A stretch of DNA of 64,000 nt. Origin: Anniella stebbinsi (lineage: Eukaryota; Chordata; Lepidosauria; Squamata; Anniellidae). The stretch's first letter is position 1. Every line of letters starts with the position of its first letter. Positions 42,450 to 52,279 of the stretch are shown one piece after another. Made by a program: the position numbers and the translations under genes. A model generated the notes under the pieces. That model was not told the DNA's origin. It searched no databases and saw only the letters and a list, made by a program, of their open reading frames with translations. The DNA lies in NCBI GenBank assembly GCA_029215795.1, contig JARDYH010000002.1:5957501-6021500 (forward strand). Direction: 5' to 3'.

Positions 42450-43105
42450 TAGGTCGTCAGTCAGAGCAACCAAGGCTGTTTCGGTGCCATGCCCTGGCCT
42501 GCAACCAGACTGAAATGGGTCCGGATTTCCTTACCGTTGCTTCTCCACCCCAGCTTCTGTCCCTCATTACTTCCTCTCTCTTCCAAAGACCACGTGGCCC
42601 ATTCAGGGGCTGTTTGGATCAAGCCACTTTTCCTGCGCACAGCAAGAGATTGTGATACATGCCATTAAAAAAAAAAAAGGCGGAGGTTTTGGGTTCTATT
42701 TTGCAATGGAAAAAACATGCGGAAGGAGCAGGAGGCACGCAGAATGTAGACGACGTTGTATAAAGGACGCGTGCACATCCGTAAGTGGGCAGTAGTGAAC
42801 GTGCGATAAAACGCTTGTCTGATGACCCTCGTTGTGCCAGCAGTGGGAGCTGCTTTCACAATGGAACTGTGGGGTTGACGCAGATGGGCGGGGGCATAAA
42901 CACTCCATTGGATTTTGACCATGAGAAATGTTAAATAAATAACACAAAATCGTTTTAGGATTGGCAAAAGGAAGTGCCTCTTTACCCAGCTTAAGATGGC
43001 AACCCTGTGCTCATTTACCTGGGTGTATAATGCCTCATTGAAGAAAATAGGTCTTACTCCTGTGTACCTAGTAAAGCAAGGTGTTATCCTTAACGATAAA
43101 AACAA
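42450..43105. other. Unclassified; reptile repeat at 42990-43075
   Basis: The 181-codon minus frame at 42665-43210 runs into the inverted repeat and has no recognisable domain. 42990-43075 has CATTTACCTGGGTGTATAATG and AGGTCTTACTCCTGTGTACC, the same dispersed repeat as 6440-6528. Confidence 0.4.
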
Positions 43106-43107
43106 AC

Positions 43108-43312
43108 CAAATCTATGAGTTAAGGAGACTGAAAGTAGCAAAATTGTTTCCAATCTGTACCAAATATGCTTAAAAATACAATGCAGATGTACAATTTGAC
43201 TGTAGCACACTGTTGTGCCTTAATATTGTACATCTGCATTGTATTTTAAGCATATTTGGTACAGATTGGAAACTATTTTGCTACTTTCAGTCTCCTTAAC
43301 TCATAGATTTGG
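43108..43312. repeat. Near-perfect long inverted repeat, 88-bp arms, 29-bp spacer
   Basis: Left arm 43108-43195 and right arm 43225-43312 pair almost without mismatch: CAAATCTATGAGTTAAGGAG with CTCCTTAACTCATAGATTTG, and AATGCAGATGTACAAT with ATTGTACATCTGCATT. The spacer contains GCACACTGTTGTGC, itself a small hairpin. No transposon ends are seen at its borders. Confidence 0.95.
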
Positions 43313-43396
43313 CTTACTTCTGTGTAAACATGTATATGATAGGGCTGCCCCTTGTGGATTCCCAATGCCACAAAATATGGTGATGATGATGTAGGC

Positions 43397-43515
43397 CAGG
43401 GGTGGGGGCAACAGCTGGCCCTCCAGGTGTTTTAACCTACGGCTTTCATCAACCTTCACCATTAGCAATGCTGGTTAGGGCTGATATAAGTTCTAGACCA
43501 AACCATCTGGGGTAA
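43397..43515. repeat. Old hAT-like MITE (CTACAACTCC type), left part
   Basis: CAGGGGTGGGGGCAACAGC, TGGCCCTCCAGGTG and CTTCATCAACCTTCACC-like text fit the common reptile MITE with CAGGGGTGGGG ends. The right end is absent. Confidence 0.55.
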
Positions 43516-43620
43516 GCCAATAAGCTCCCAATCTATGCTGGAAGAGTGTCTGGTGACAAATACATTAATTAAGCCATTAAAGGTTCATTGAACCCAATTT
43601 ACCCATCCAGAGGAGACATT

Positions 43621-43847
43621 GGCTGAATTCGGACAACACTATAGTCAATGGTGGGGTAATAACCAACTTTACAGTTGTTCATCTAGGGGGTACTCCCCAC
43701 ACAACATGGTAATAAATAATCAACTGTGGTGTGGATTAGGATCAGCGCTGAGTTGACTATGGCAACATTCGGACAACACGATAGTCAATACAACTGACGA
43801 TTGTTTCCCTACCCCCAGTTGCTTATTGTGTCATCCGAATTCAGCCG
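43621..43847 (-). mobile_element. MITE with GGCTGAATTCGGACAACAC termini, copy 2
   Basis: GGCTGAATTCGGACAACAC on the left and CATCCGAATTCAGCC on the right. It is in opposite orientation to 3199-3426 and 227 bp long. Both copies share the internal pair CATTCGGACAACACGATAGTC and ACTTTACAGTTGTT. No TSD seen. Confidence 0.88.
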
Positions 43848-43849
43848 CT

Positions 43850-44235
43850 GTGTGCTTCAGTGGCGAGGAACCTCTGACTTCCAAGACATGATTGACCTAC
43901 AATAAATCCCATCATCCCTGACAGCTGTCTATGCTGCCTGAGGCTGATTAGAGTTGGGTTTGAATCTCTGAACCAGATGGGCTCTTGTTATATTTTTTAT
44001 ATAGGATCTTTTCATTTCCTCCTTTCTAGAGATTCCCATTTAATTTGGGTGGGGTAATTGTTCTGGACTTTATTTGACTGCAGCAGAGAGGAACGTAAAA
44101 CCTACTGGGCATGCTCCAGCATTCAGAAGTCACCATTCCTCTACAGGCTGCTTAAGTCCCATCTCTCAGGAGTCACAGCAGTGGTATCATTGTTTATAAT
44201 ATGATGACTTAGTTTGAGATGGAACAGAAGGGAAT
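43850..44235. other. No feature recognised
   Basis: Unclassified sequence. Confidence 0.35.
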
Positions 44236-44239
44236 CCAA

Positions 44240-44697
44240 GGGCACGTCTACACTTAAGGGTGTAGAGGGAGGGAGAGGGAGGATTGCAGACTTACCAGCT
44301 TCTGTGATCCTCCCCAGATGTCTACACCGCCACGTGACATCCTGGAAGGAGTTTTTTAAGGAAGAGGAGCCATACAGCCCCAATCATCCAGAAAAGGGAC
44401 CTTTTTGTAAAACAAACAAACAAACAAACAAGCAAACTGCTCTCAACCCCCCCCCCTCATCCTGCGGATGGCAAAAGTGCTTTCCCCCTACCCCATGGGC
44501 ATGGAGCCATCCTGTGTGGCTCTGTGCCCGTTTTAAGACCCCAGATGGCAGAAAAACTGGGATATCCCCAGTTTCTGCTATCCTGGGGTTATTTTGGGGT
44601 CATCCCCGGTTGCCCTCGGGATCCCCTGTGCGTCATGTGGATGCACAGGGACGACTTAGGGATAACCCAGGAATAAATCCCTGGTGTAGACCTGGCC
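44240..44697 (+). mobile_element. GGCC-CTACAC MITE, copy 10, CAA TSD
   Basis: Left GGGCACGTCTACACTTAAG then GGTGTAGAGGGAGGG; right CTGGTGTAGACCTGGCC. CAA on both sides (44237-44239 and 44698-44700). Inner blocks GTGCGTCATGTGGATGCAC and GGCATGGAGCCATCCTGTG fit the family. The 181-codon frame through it is a chance frame. Confidence 0.92.
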
Positions 44698-44701
44698 CAA
44701 A

Positions 44702-45895
44702 TAAATTCTTTTCCAGTATAGTAACAGTCTTTCAAATGACTTTCTATTCTACCTTGTAATAACATAGATCTGCAAGTTATGCCACCCTGTTTCCCTCAAC
44801 TGGCAGATGGAAGCCAAGAGTGTAAAGGGAAGGAGGCCCATCATTAGTTCTGCTGAGAAGCCACCATCATCCCACCTCCTCCAAATGTCACCTGGCAGCA
44901 CCCATTGCATCAGGCTGCAGCAGAGGGAGTGAAGGGAAGCAGGGCCACCTCCAGCTCTCCTAAGAAGCTACTGTCATCAGGCTCTGTCCTCTTCCAACGG
45001 ACATTTGGTAGCAGCCTTTACATCAGCTGCCAAAGTACATCAGACGGCTGCGAAGCCACTGCAGCAGCACAGGAGAAGGAATATTTATTTCTGCCATCGT
45101 AACTCTTGAGTTTCCCGATAGCTGCCTTGGTGGGGGCATCGGTACCATCAGCTGGCTACTGAGAAGATCTCCATATGGAGCCTACATCTCATCACAGCTT
45201 CAGAACATTGAATCTGGAGTCGGTGTGGGCATTTAGAACAAATGCCAGCTGCTGGGAATCACTACAGCAAAGCCACCCTATTTTTAGAAAAGCCAGGGGG
45301 AAGGATTGGTATAGCTGACATCATACCACTGGGCTTCCTGGGTACTGCTATGATGAAGATCAGTGGAAGATCAGCAGTTTCCACCAGATGACTACTGAGA
45401 AGATCTCTAGGTTCCCTATAACTGTATTTTCACGTGTTCTATAATCTTGTAAGCTCTCTTGTAAGGGAAGTGTGCTCTAAAAAGTGGGAGTAAAATAGTA
45501 AATCCATAAGCCAACAAATAAAATTTTGCTATCCATCAACTGTAGTTTTTTTTACTTTTATTATTTTTTAGGGAAGGAGGAGAAAAAGGAGAGATAATGT
45601 CAGTTCAGGAGTAACACAAAGAGATGTCAGGTATAAGGGACATTAACTGCCAAAGATAATATGAATCACAAGGCACCTATTTTAAATAAATGTTCATTGG
45701 CTCATTTAGCTTGGGAATTTGCAACATACATCAAAGCTAGGACCTTTGTTCAGAATGCAAAGGTGCAAAAACAAATTGATAGGGATGTATCCTCAGAAGG
45801 TGCAAGGTGATTGGTCCCCCATTGACATCCCCAAGGCTAAGCCAATTGACGCCATTGGAGGTAGGCCATTCAGGATCTCTTTTACAAAGGGGAGA
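44702..45895. other. No gene recognised
   Basis: Unclassified. 44770-45400 has repeated GCTGCCA/CAGCAGC words and two related stretches (TGAGAAGCCACCATCATCCC and CTAAGAAGCTACTGTCATCAG), but I cannot assign them. Confidence 0.35.
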
Positions 45896-45897
45896 GG

Positions 45898-45898
<1 letters not shown>

Positions 45899-45940
<42 letters not shown>
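45899..45940. repeat. (GA)n microsatellite
   Basis: About 20 GA units. It makes the Arg/Glu repeats in frames over this region. Confidence 0.95.
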
Positions 45941-45942
<2 letters not shown>

Positions 45943-45944
<2 letters not shown>

Positions 45945-46100
45945 GCTTCCTTTGACTTTGAGAAGGTTATAGACAAGGTTGACAGTGTCAACACATCCAG
46001 CATGATTTATCTAGAGTTTCCGAAAGCTCTCAATAAAGTTCCACATGACAGGCATTTGTTTAAGGGTAGAGCTACAGGGATCTGCAGTAGGACATGGTGG
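45943..46100 (+). pseudogene. Fragment of a CR1-like reverse transcriptase
   Basis: The frame reads ...VDSVNTSSMIYLEFPKALNK then VPHDRHLFKG. This corresponds to RT motif A of CR1-type LINEs, usually of the form YLDFSKAFDKVPH. The Asp and Phe of the core are changed (YLEFPKALNKVPH), so it is not functional. It is short and has no tail. Confidence 0.7.
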
Positions 46101-46104
46101 AAGC

Positions 46105-46364
46105 CAATGAAGGACTAGGGCTTAAAGAAATACACAACACAATGGCTACCTGCATGATGGACTATACTGATTTCCAAACAAGGTTCATCATGCTACTGTT
46201 TTTTTTTCTTTTATGCAAAATGACTGTGTTAATCCTGATAATGGAGGAGAGAGATCTGACATATTCACCTAACGTAGGGGCTGAGGGAGACCTTGGATGG
46301 ATTCCCAAAGCCCACCAGTGGTATACGCATAAAAGACAAGTGACTTTAGAGTTCATACGTACTT
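46105..46364. other. No feature recognised
   Basis: Unclassified short region between an RT fragment and a SINE. Confidence 0.35.
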
Positions 46365-47125
46365 GAATATATGAAGCTGTCTTAGAAAGAGTCTGAAATT
46401 TGATCCATTTGGGCCTGTACTGTTTACTAGGACCTGCAGTTGCTCTACAGGGATTCAGGTAGCACCTGTTACCTGATTTGTTAGAGAGAGATGCTAAGGG
46501 ATTGACTCAGGACCTTTTGCATGGAAACCATGGCCCTTTCTACACCAAAGGGTGTAGAGGGAGGGAGGGAGGGAGGGAGGGGGAGGATCGTGGATTTATT
46601 TACTTTCGCAATCCTCCCGCAGGGTCTAGACAGCAGTGTGACATCCCGGAAGGGAAGAGGGATGTCGCAGCCACCATTTTTTAAAATAAATAAATAAATA
46701 AATAAACAGGAGCTGGGAGTGCAATTGTGCTCCACTGGAAAAGTAAGTTTAATAATAATAATAATAATAATAATAATAGCCCTGATCCTGCTCCCCCCAC
46801 CCATGATGTCCCTGGACTCCCCCCAGACTGGCTCCTTCCCTCTTTGCTGACCCCTGCTACTCACAGGGAGGAGGGAAGAAGCTGAGATAGGCGCCCACAC
46901 CACCCGCAGTCCTCAGGATGGTCCCGGGACTGCAGGGAAAGCCGGGATAACTGGGGAACCATTGTTATCCTGGGACAATGGAGGGGTCATCTCTGCCTGC
47001 TCCCGGGATCCCCTATTTATCATTTGGATGCACATAGACGACCCGGGGATGACCCTGAGAAAAAGGCCTAGTGTAGACATGGCCCAGGTGCTCTGCCGTT
47101 GACCCATGACTCTTTCCCTGAAGCC
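46365..47125 (-). repeat. tRNA-derived SINE, antisense, split by a MITE
   Basis: ATATGAAGCTGTCTTAGAAAG, TTTGATCCATTTGGGCC and GGATTCAGGTAGCACC, then GATTGACTCAGGACC (inverse of a B box region) and TTTTGCATGG, belong to a known reptile SINE whose antisense strand ends in a tRNA-like head. After the MITE it resumes with GTGCTCTGCCGTTGACCCATG, the rest of that head. Confidence 0.65.
46532..47084 (+). mobile_element. GGCC-CTACAC MITE, copy 11, best preserved, inside a SINE
   Basis: Left GGCCCTTTCTACACCAAAGG then GTGTAGAGGGAGGG; right CTAGTGTAGACATGGCC. The flanks CAT (46529-46531) and CAG (47085-47087) differ by one base; taking CAG as the site restores the SINE text GCATGGAAACAGGTGCTCTGCC. Inside are GTGACATCCCGGAAGGGAAG, a short (TAAA)n and (ATA)n, AGTGCAATTGTGCTCC, and GGGATGACCC near the right end. 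553 bp. No transposase. Confidence 0.93.
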
Positions 47126-47129
47126 ACTG

Positions 47130-47820
47130 CACTCAGTTGGCCTGCAGAATTTGTGATATCACCCTTCTCCATTGCTCAGCAGGTTCTAGACCCACTTGTC
47201 TTTTTGCAATTCCAGGTTGCCAGCAAATGTGGGAGGTGCATTAAGACCGCCTGATGATCCCAGATACTTGGGGTCTGATGATACTTGTAATCAGGAAAAT
47301 GTGTTCTGCCCATGCTCAAGAGGCTGTCTTTGCCTTTTTAATTACACCAAGGAGCCCAGGAAACTGGAAGGTGGTTCCAGGTTTACATGTATTTGTCCTC
47401 TTTCAAAAAGCAGCAACCAAAATGGTCATGAGATCCAGCAGAGGAGAAGCAAGAATGAGTCACCAATTCTGTACTCCCACATTAGGTTCTTGTGAGAAGA
47501 GATAACTCATGCATCTCTGCCATTGTAGGCACACGTATCTCAGGTTTAGGCAAACATCGAGCCCATGAATAATTGGACTTCATCTGCAGGAAGGCCTCAA
47601 ACCCGGCCCCTGGAGAAAAAAAACTGCAGTTTGGGGAGAAGGCAGGGAGAGGAATCCCTACAGTTATTTCCCCTGTGTGTCACGCCTCTTCCCATTTGGG
47701 AGCCAGACTGAGCTGGTTTGGCTTCCCCTATCCCGTGTCCTTCCCCATGGGGAAAGCTGCAGGCAGCCAAGCCAGGGCCCCATCTGAAGCCCCGGCTGGA
47801 AGACTTGCAGCTGCTGCTTT
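47130..47820. other. No gene recognised
   Basis: Unclassified sequence. The 114- and 117-residue frames on opposite strands at 47573-47950 have no recognised domain. Confidence 0.35.
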
Positions 47821-47829
47821 GACCAGGGA

Positions 47830-48867
47830 TTGGGTGACCATATATCAGAAAAAACCAGCACATGTCAGGATTTTTGGTAACAAATCTGGGAAGGGGGGGG
47901 GGGATTATAAAATTTGAAGAAAAATCCGGATTTTCCCATCCTCCCCCCACCCAAAGGGCAGCTCTACTTTATAGTCAATAGGAATTAACAAAAATGCTTA
48001 CAGGTCCATCATTTTTAAAGATAAAGAGATGACGCTTGGCAAGATGATAGCCGATAGGTAGGGCTTTAGCCATACCAAATTTGAAATAGATCTGTTTATC
48101 CATTGGGTTTTAGGATTTTTAGGATTTTTAGGTTTTGAAATTATTATTTTTTAAAAGTTTCATATTGAAAGATAAAGAAATTGAACTTGGCACTTTGACA
48201 GCTCCTATGTAGGGCTCTAGTCATGCTAAGTTTGAAGTAGATCCATCCACCCATTGATTTTTAGGATTTTAAAAAAAAAAAATCGAGGTTTTAATTATTA
48301 TTTTTAAAGCTAAGGAAATGAAACTTGTCTTCATGTTAGACTTTAAGTAGGGCTTTAGCTATGCCAAGTTTCAAGCAGATCTGTTCATCTGTTGATTTTT
48401 AGCACGTTTCAAAACAAAATTGAACTTTAAAACGTATATATATATATATATATATACACACAGCCGGCCGGCTGGCCGGCCAGCAACAAGCCTTGTTAAG
48501 CAGCAGCTTTCAGTGGAGTGAGGATGCAATCAGAAAAGATATTTGAGGGAAGGGGAGAATGTATCACACAGAGTACAGCAACAAAGTACAGCAAAATCTA
48601 CAAAAGTAAGAGTGAGTGAAGTTAATTTCAGATACATTGAATGTCTCAATTGTTATTTCAGTGATTTTAACATTAAGATGTTATGTAGAACAGATTTGTC
48701 TTAATTGTGTGCTGTAAAATCAGACATGTGACCAAGGCTATGTTCAGGTGGGCACACCCCCTTTGGTGCTGGGCATGCCCCCTGGGGGTGGACATGTTGG
48801 TGGGGAAGCCCCCTTGGGGGCCAACCTTGTTGTCTTCCTTTTTGGTTTCCAAAATATGGTCACCCTA
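47830..48867. mobile_element. hAT-type element with TTGGGTGACC ends and tandem units
   Basis: ACCAGGGA (47822-47829) and GCCAGGGA (48868-48875) agree at 7 of 8 bases. Ends are TTGGGTGACCATATATCAG and, inverted, TAGGGTGACCATATTTTGG. From about 48000 to 48400 it repeats a unit about 140-150 bp long with AAGTTTGAAGTAGATCC and CCATTGATTTTTAGGATTT. An (AT)n tract lies at about 48435-48456, followed by CCGGCCGGCTGGCCGGCC. No transposase. Confidence 0.85.
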
Positions 48868-48875
48868 GCCAGGGA

Positions 48876-49310
48876 CCAAATTGCATCATGGGCATGGCCT
48901 CGCTCACTAACATCATTCAGCCTGCTGAGGGCTGGAGGGGGGCGTCATCTGACCTCCCACCCAAAAATAGTTCCCCACCCTTGTCCTAGAATAATTCTGT
49001 GTGCACATGATGATGATGAAGTGCTTGTGTGTGTGTAGAGGGGTATAATCATCTTGCAAATGTCTTTTTAGTCCATCAGTGCAACCTAGTGGATCCTTTA
49101 TGATTCAATAGTGCATGTGTTCCAGCTGGCCAAATTCACTGGGGACTCTCCCTACTTTTTGATACCAATACTTGTTAACTTGTATTTCCCCTCTGATTTT
49201 AGGGAGGATGTACAGAATGTATTAAATCCCTTCCATCTGCATTTCACAGACCGTCAAGTGTATTTTGTTCAATCATCTGCTCATTGATAGAACTTGATTT
49301 GTGTTTGTTT
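48876..49310. other. No feature recognised
   Basis: Unclassified sequence after the hAT element. Confidence 0.35.
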
Positions 49311-49314
49311 TTAA

Positions 49315-49556
49315 GGCATGTATGCAAATTCAGTTCCTGTTTGCAAAGGTGCATTTTTGTTAATGCACAGCTGCACTAATGTGCATTAGCACAAGCACAC
49401 TTGCACAAATCCTCCCCAAAGTAAACAAACAAATCAACCCACAAGTCCACAGAAACCACACAATGCGAAAAAGCTGGCTTGCTGATGAATATGCAGGTTG
49501 GCTTCATAGATATCTGAACTCATTTGAATCCATTGCAGATTTCCCTGACATCCCTA
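49315..49556. repeat. hAT-type element, right part
   Basis: AATTCAGTTCCTGTTTGCAAA, GTGCATTAGCACAAGCACAC, ATCTGAACTCATTTGAATCC and the end CCTGACATCCCTA are related to 39720-39849. No left end or TSD was found. Confidence 0.45.
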
Positions 49557-49619
49557 CCTAATAGGACTGTATTTTACCTTTTGGAGGACGTTGACTTTTC
49601 ACCAGTTCAACAATTATTG

Positions 49620-50545
49620 ATGAATGATTGATTGATTATTTGTTATTGATTGATTAATTGATTGATTGATTATTTAGTTTAGAATATTTATATGTAGGGC
49701 TGTGCTTTGCCTCTCTCCCAAAGCCCAAATCAAAATCAAAGAGGGCTGATTTGTCCTGCCTCACCCGATTCAGCCCATCTTGGACCAAATCTGCTTTGGG
49801 ACCAGATTGGGCCACCTCAGCTCAAAGAAGCCAAACAGCTTTGGGCTGCTGCCCCCCGCCGACTTGCCCACCCATGGGAGTTATCTGAGCCGCCACACAC
49901 GCTAGCAAGCCGCCCGGCCTCCTTTCTGGGCTGCCGTAGATTTAGTGTTGTAAACTATGGCAGTGGAAAAGGCCATTTCTGGCTGTCATCGTTTACAACA
50001 TTAAATCTATCACAGCACAGAGAGGAGGCTGGGCAGAGAGGCCTTGGGGAAGTCCAGTGGGTTGGCGGGAAGGCAAGTGGGGGAAACAGTGGTTGGAAGG
50101 GAATGGCTGCTCCAATGGACCCCCGATTGGTCTTGCGCTTGGGAAACCTCATCAGCTGCCCCTGCCTCAGATTCGGAACTGAATCCTAAGCGAGGCGGCT
50201 CAAGACCAACGCACCCCAAGACAAGTTGGGGCCAAGTGGGAACCCCTGAATAAACCTCTGAGTTGAATTGGGGTGGTGGTCTGTGCACAGCCCTATTTAT
50301 ATGGCACTTCCCATTTTAAAAATTCAAAATAGTTTACAGCAAATTATAAAACAGAGCATCATTATAACAGCACAACAACATTTAGACAAGTAGGGAAAAG
50401 CCAGGCTAAACAAGTCAGCTTTTAATAATCATCGAAAACACATGATTGTTGGTGCCTGATGTGTCGCGGAAGGGACGTCGTTCCAGAGGGAGGTTGCCAC
50501 CACTAGAACCATTGCTGCAGATGCATAGATGGAACATGGTGTTTA
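49620..50545 (-). mobile_element. L2-like LINE, lineage B, 3' end, antisense, split by a hAT element
   Basis: (TGAT)n and TTTAGAATATTTATATG on the left, then, after the hAT insertion, GCACTTCCCATTTTAAAAAT, AAAATAGTTTACAGC and AAACACATGATTGTTGG. Towards the right GAAGGGACGTCGTTCCAGAG is the inverse of the last coding block. 5'-truncated. Confidence 0.7.
49695..50295. mobile_element. hAT-type foldback element with perfect 8-bp TSD
   Basis: TTTATATG flanks both sides (49687-49694 and 50296-50303). Ends TAGGGCTGTGCTTTGCC and, inverted, TAGGGCTGTGCACAGACC. The inside has an inverted pair GATTTAGTGTTGTAAAC and GTTTACAACATTAAATC around about 60 bases, and GGACCAAATCTGCTTTGGGA. The 160-codon frame at 49707-50189 lies inside it and is not a host gene. 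Confidence 0.93.
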
Positions 50546-50715
50546 GGGTGACCATATGGAAAGGAGGACAGGGCTCCTGTATCTTTAACAGTTATATTGA
50601 AAAGGGAATTTCAGCAGGTGTTGTTTATATGCATGCAACACCTGGCGAAATTCCCTCTTCATCCCAAGAGTTAAAGCTGCAGGAGCCCTGCCCTCTTTTG
50701 TATCTGGTCACACTA
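50546..50715 (+). mobile_element. Single-unit hAT-type MITE
   Basis: TAGGGTGACCATATGGAAAG at the left, TTGTATCTGGTCACACTA at the right, 170 bp. This is the monomer of which 8066-8381 and 8648-8965 are inverted dimers. No clear 8-bp TSD. Confidence 0.8.
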
Positions 50716-50752
50716 ACATGTCCTTACATTTTAAAAGGCTAACATCTCTAGT

Positions 50753-50872
50753 GCAGGCTTCCTCCACTTGGTGCCCACCAGACATTTAAGCGTCATAACA
50801 GCCAACATCCATGCCATTTGACCCATGCTGGCTGGGACTGACCTGTGTTGACACCAGGTGGGGAAATCCACT
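50753..50872. repeat. Old hAT-like MITE (CTACAACTCC type), diverged
   Basis: CAGGCTTCCTCCACTTGGTG, CATGCTGGCTGGGACTGACC and GACACCAGGTGGGGAAAT fit both ends of that family. Confidence 0.5.
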
Positions 50873-51068
50873 CAAGAAAGCCAAATTCCTTGTTTTGTTT
50901 TCAAAACTACCAAACAAACCACAAACACATGTAAAAAGGAAACGGACCACCTTGCCTGCATCATAGAAATGAACATTTTGTATGTGATTATATTTGGGTT
51001 TGTTACTTACCATTACCTAACGAACTAACTAAATAAGGAAACTGCTATAGTCAGCTTTCCAACACTCT

Positions 51069-51423
51069 GGCTGCCTCTACAAGAGAGGTTTAAAGCTCTT
51101 TCAAGGCGCTTTAAAAAATTTACCTCTACAAGAACGGAGCGCAAATCGGGCATAGAGGCGCGTTATCTCTCCGATTATGCGCATTATCGAATGCGCGTTA
51201 AATAGTGAGTTTTATTTTGCTCCGGCCGTTAAAGCGCATTTTGACTATGTGAACAAGCGCTTATGCGCATTAACTACTTGAAAAGCGCATTTTGGTCATC
51301 CGTTAATGTGCTTCATCGCCTCTCGCCACCTCTTGTGCAGAGGTATTAGGTGTAAAAGCGCTTCAGCGATTATGCGCATAATCGCCTAACCAGGCGCAAA
51401 AGCGAATCCTTGTAGAGGGGACC
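51069..51423. mobile_element. CpG-rich MITE with GGNCCCTCTACAAG ends
   Basis: Left GGCTGCCTCTACAAGAG and, inverted from the right, GGTCCCCTCTACAAGGATTC. Between them words such as TGCGCATTA, GCGCGTTA, AAGCGCATTTTG and GCGCTTATGCGCATTAAC recur more than ten times on both strands. The ends resemble those of the GGCC-CTACAC and GGCCTAATC families. Flanks TCT and ATT give no TSD. 355 bp, non-coding. Confidence 0.8.
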
Positions 51424-51424
51424 A

Positions 51425-52093
51425 TTGCTTCAGAACGCTGTGCAGAACAGTGGATTGATGGGTAAATTAAGGCAGCATCCAGTAGATGAGGAAGAGCCTT
51501 AAGCAATGTGCAAGGAGGTAGCAGAATTCATGCAGTGATCCTTGGTTTTAGAAGTCTTAGAAATCCATAAGAATGTCTGCATTTTCATCTGCAAAAAAGT
51601 TGGAGGGTATGATGGAGCGCTGGGTTTATTCTGGAGCTGAGGGAGACATCTGAAATTTTTTATTGCAAAGGCATTTTCCAGGAAGGAAAAAAAATAAAAA
51701 TAAGAATACTTTAGAGCTTGGACAAGATTAATTTGGAGTTAAACTGCCCCTAGACTTGTTATTGTTTTTACAGATTGTTGCAGCACTTGATCAAGGAGGA
51801 AAGGAGAAAATAAACTGTTGCAATGAAGCAAGAAAGCTGCTTCGTAAAAAAAACAGCCGGTGGGATGGGAATGCTCCAATGAAGCTGTGATCTGAAAGCC
51901 TTTGATATTAGGAGAACAGACAACAAATCTGAGACAGATGCCACTTTGGTCTTTCAAAGAAGAGGAAAAAGAAAACCCAACATATTCACACGTACGAGCA
52001 AAGAGAACTGGCATTTCATTGTGATAATCAAGCCAAACGGCCTAAAACATCTTATAAATGAATGCAGTATGCAAATAGATGGTCCTAGAGGGG

Positions 52094-52145
<52 letters not shown>

Positions 52146-52271
52146 CTCATAGCACTTAAACTCAGGGTCATGCAATGAAATTAACTGGTTGTCCAGGACA
52201 GACAAAGAGAACATTCTTTGCTCAACATATAATTAATTAGTTGGATTCACTGTTCTCAAGGTGTGGTGAAG
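51425..52271. other. Unclassified; (GA)n at 52096-52141
   Basis: No gene is supported. The (GA)n tract has about 23 units and causes Arg/Glu and Ser/Leu frames. Confidence 0.45.
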
Positions 52272-52279
52272 GCATTTAC

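Noticed and set aside
42690..42905. A CG-containing stretch with GACGACGTTG and GGACGCGTGCACATCC as a possible promoter
   Set aside because: No repeat or promoter architecture could be shown and no coding region follows; left unclassified.
42665..43210. 181-codon minus-strand frame
   Set aside because: Its N-terminal part is made by one arm of the long inverted repeat and the rest shows no domain; a chance frame is more likely.
44214..44759. 181-codon plus-strand frame
   Set aside because: Spans MITE copy 10 from end to end; the other copies do not conserve the frame.
45737..46003. Ser/Leu-rich minus frame resembling a signal peptide or coiled segment
   Set aside because: Produced by the (GA)n microsatellite.
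49707..50189. 160-codon plus-strand frame
   Set aside because: Entirely within the hAT element 49695-50295, which is flanked by an 8-bp TSD.
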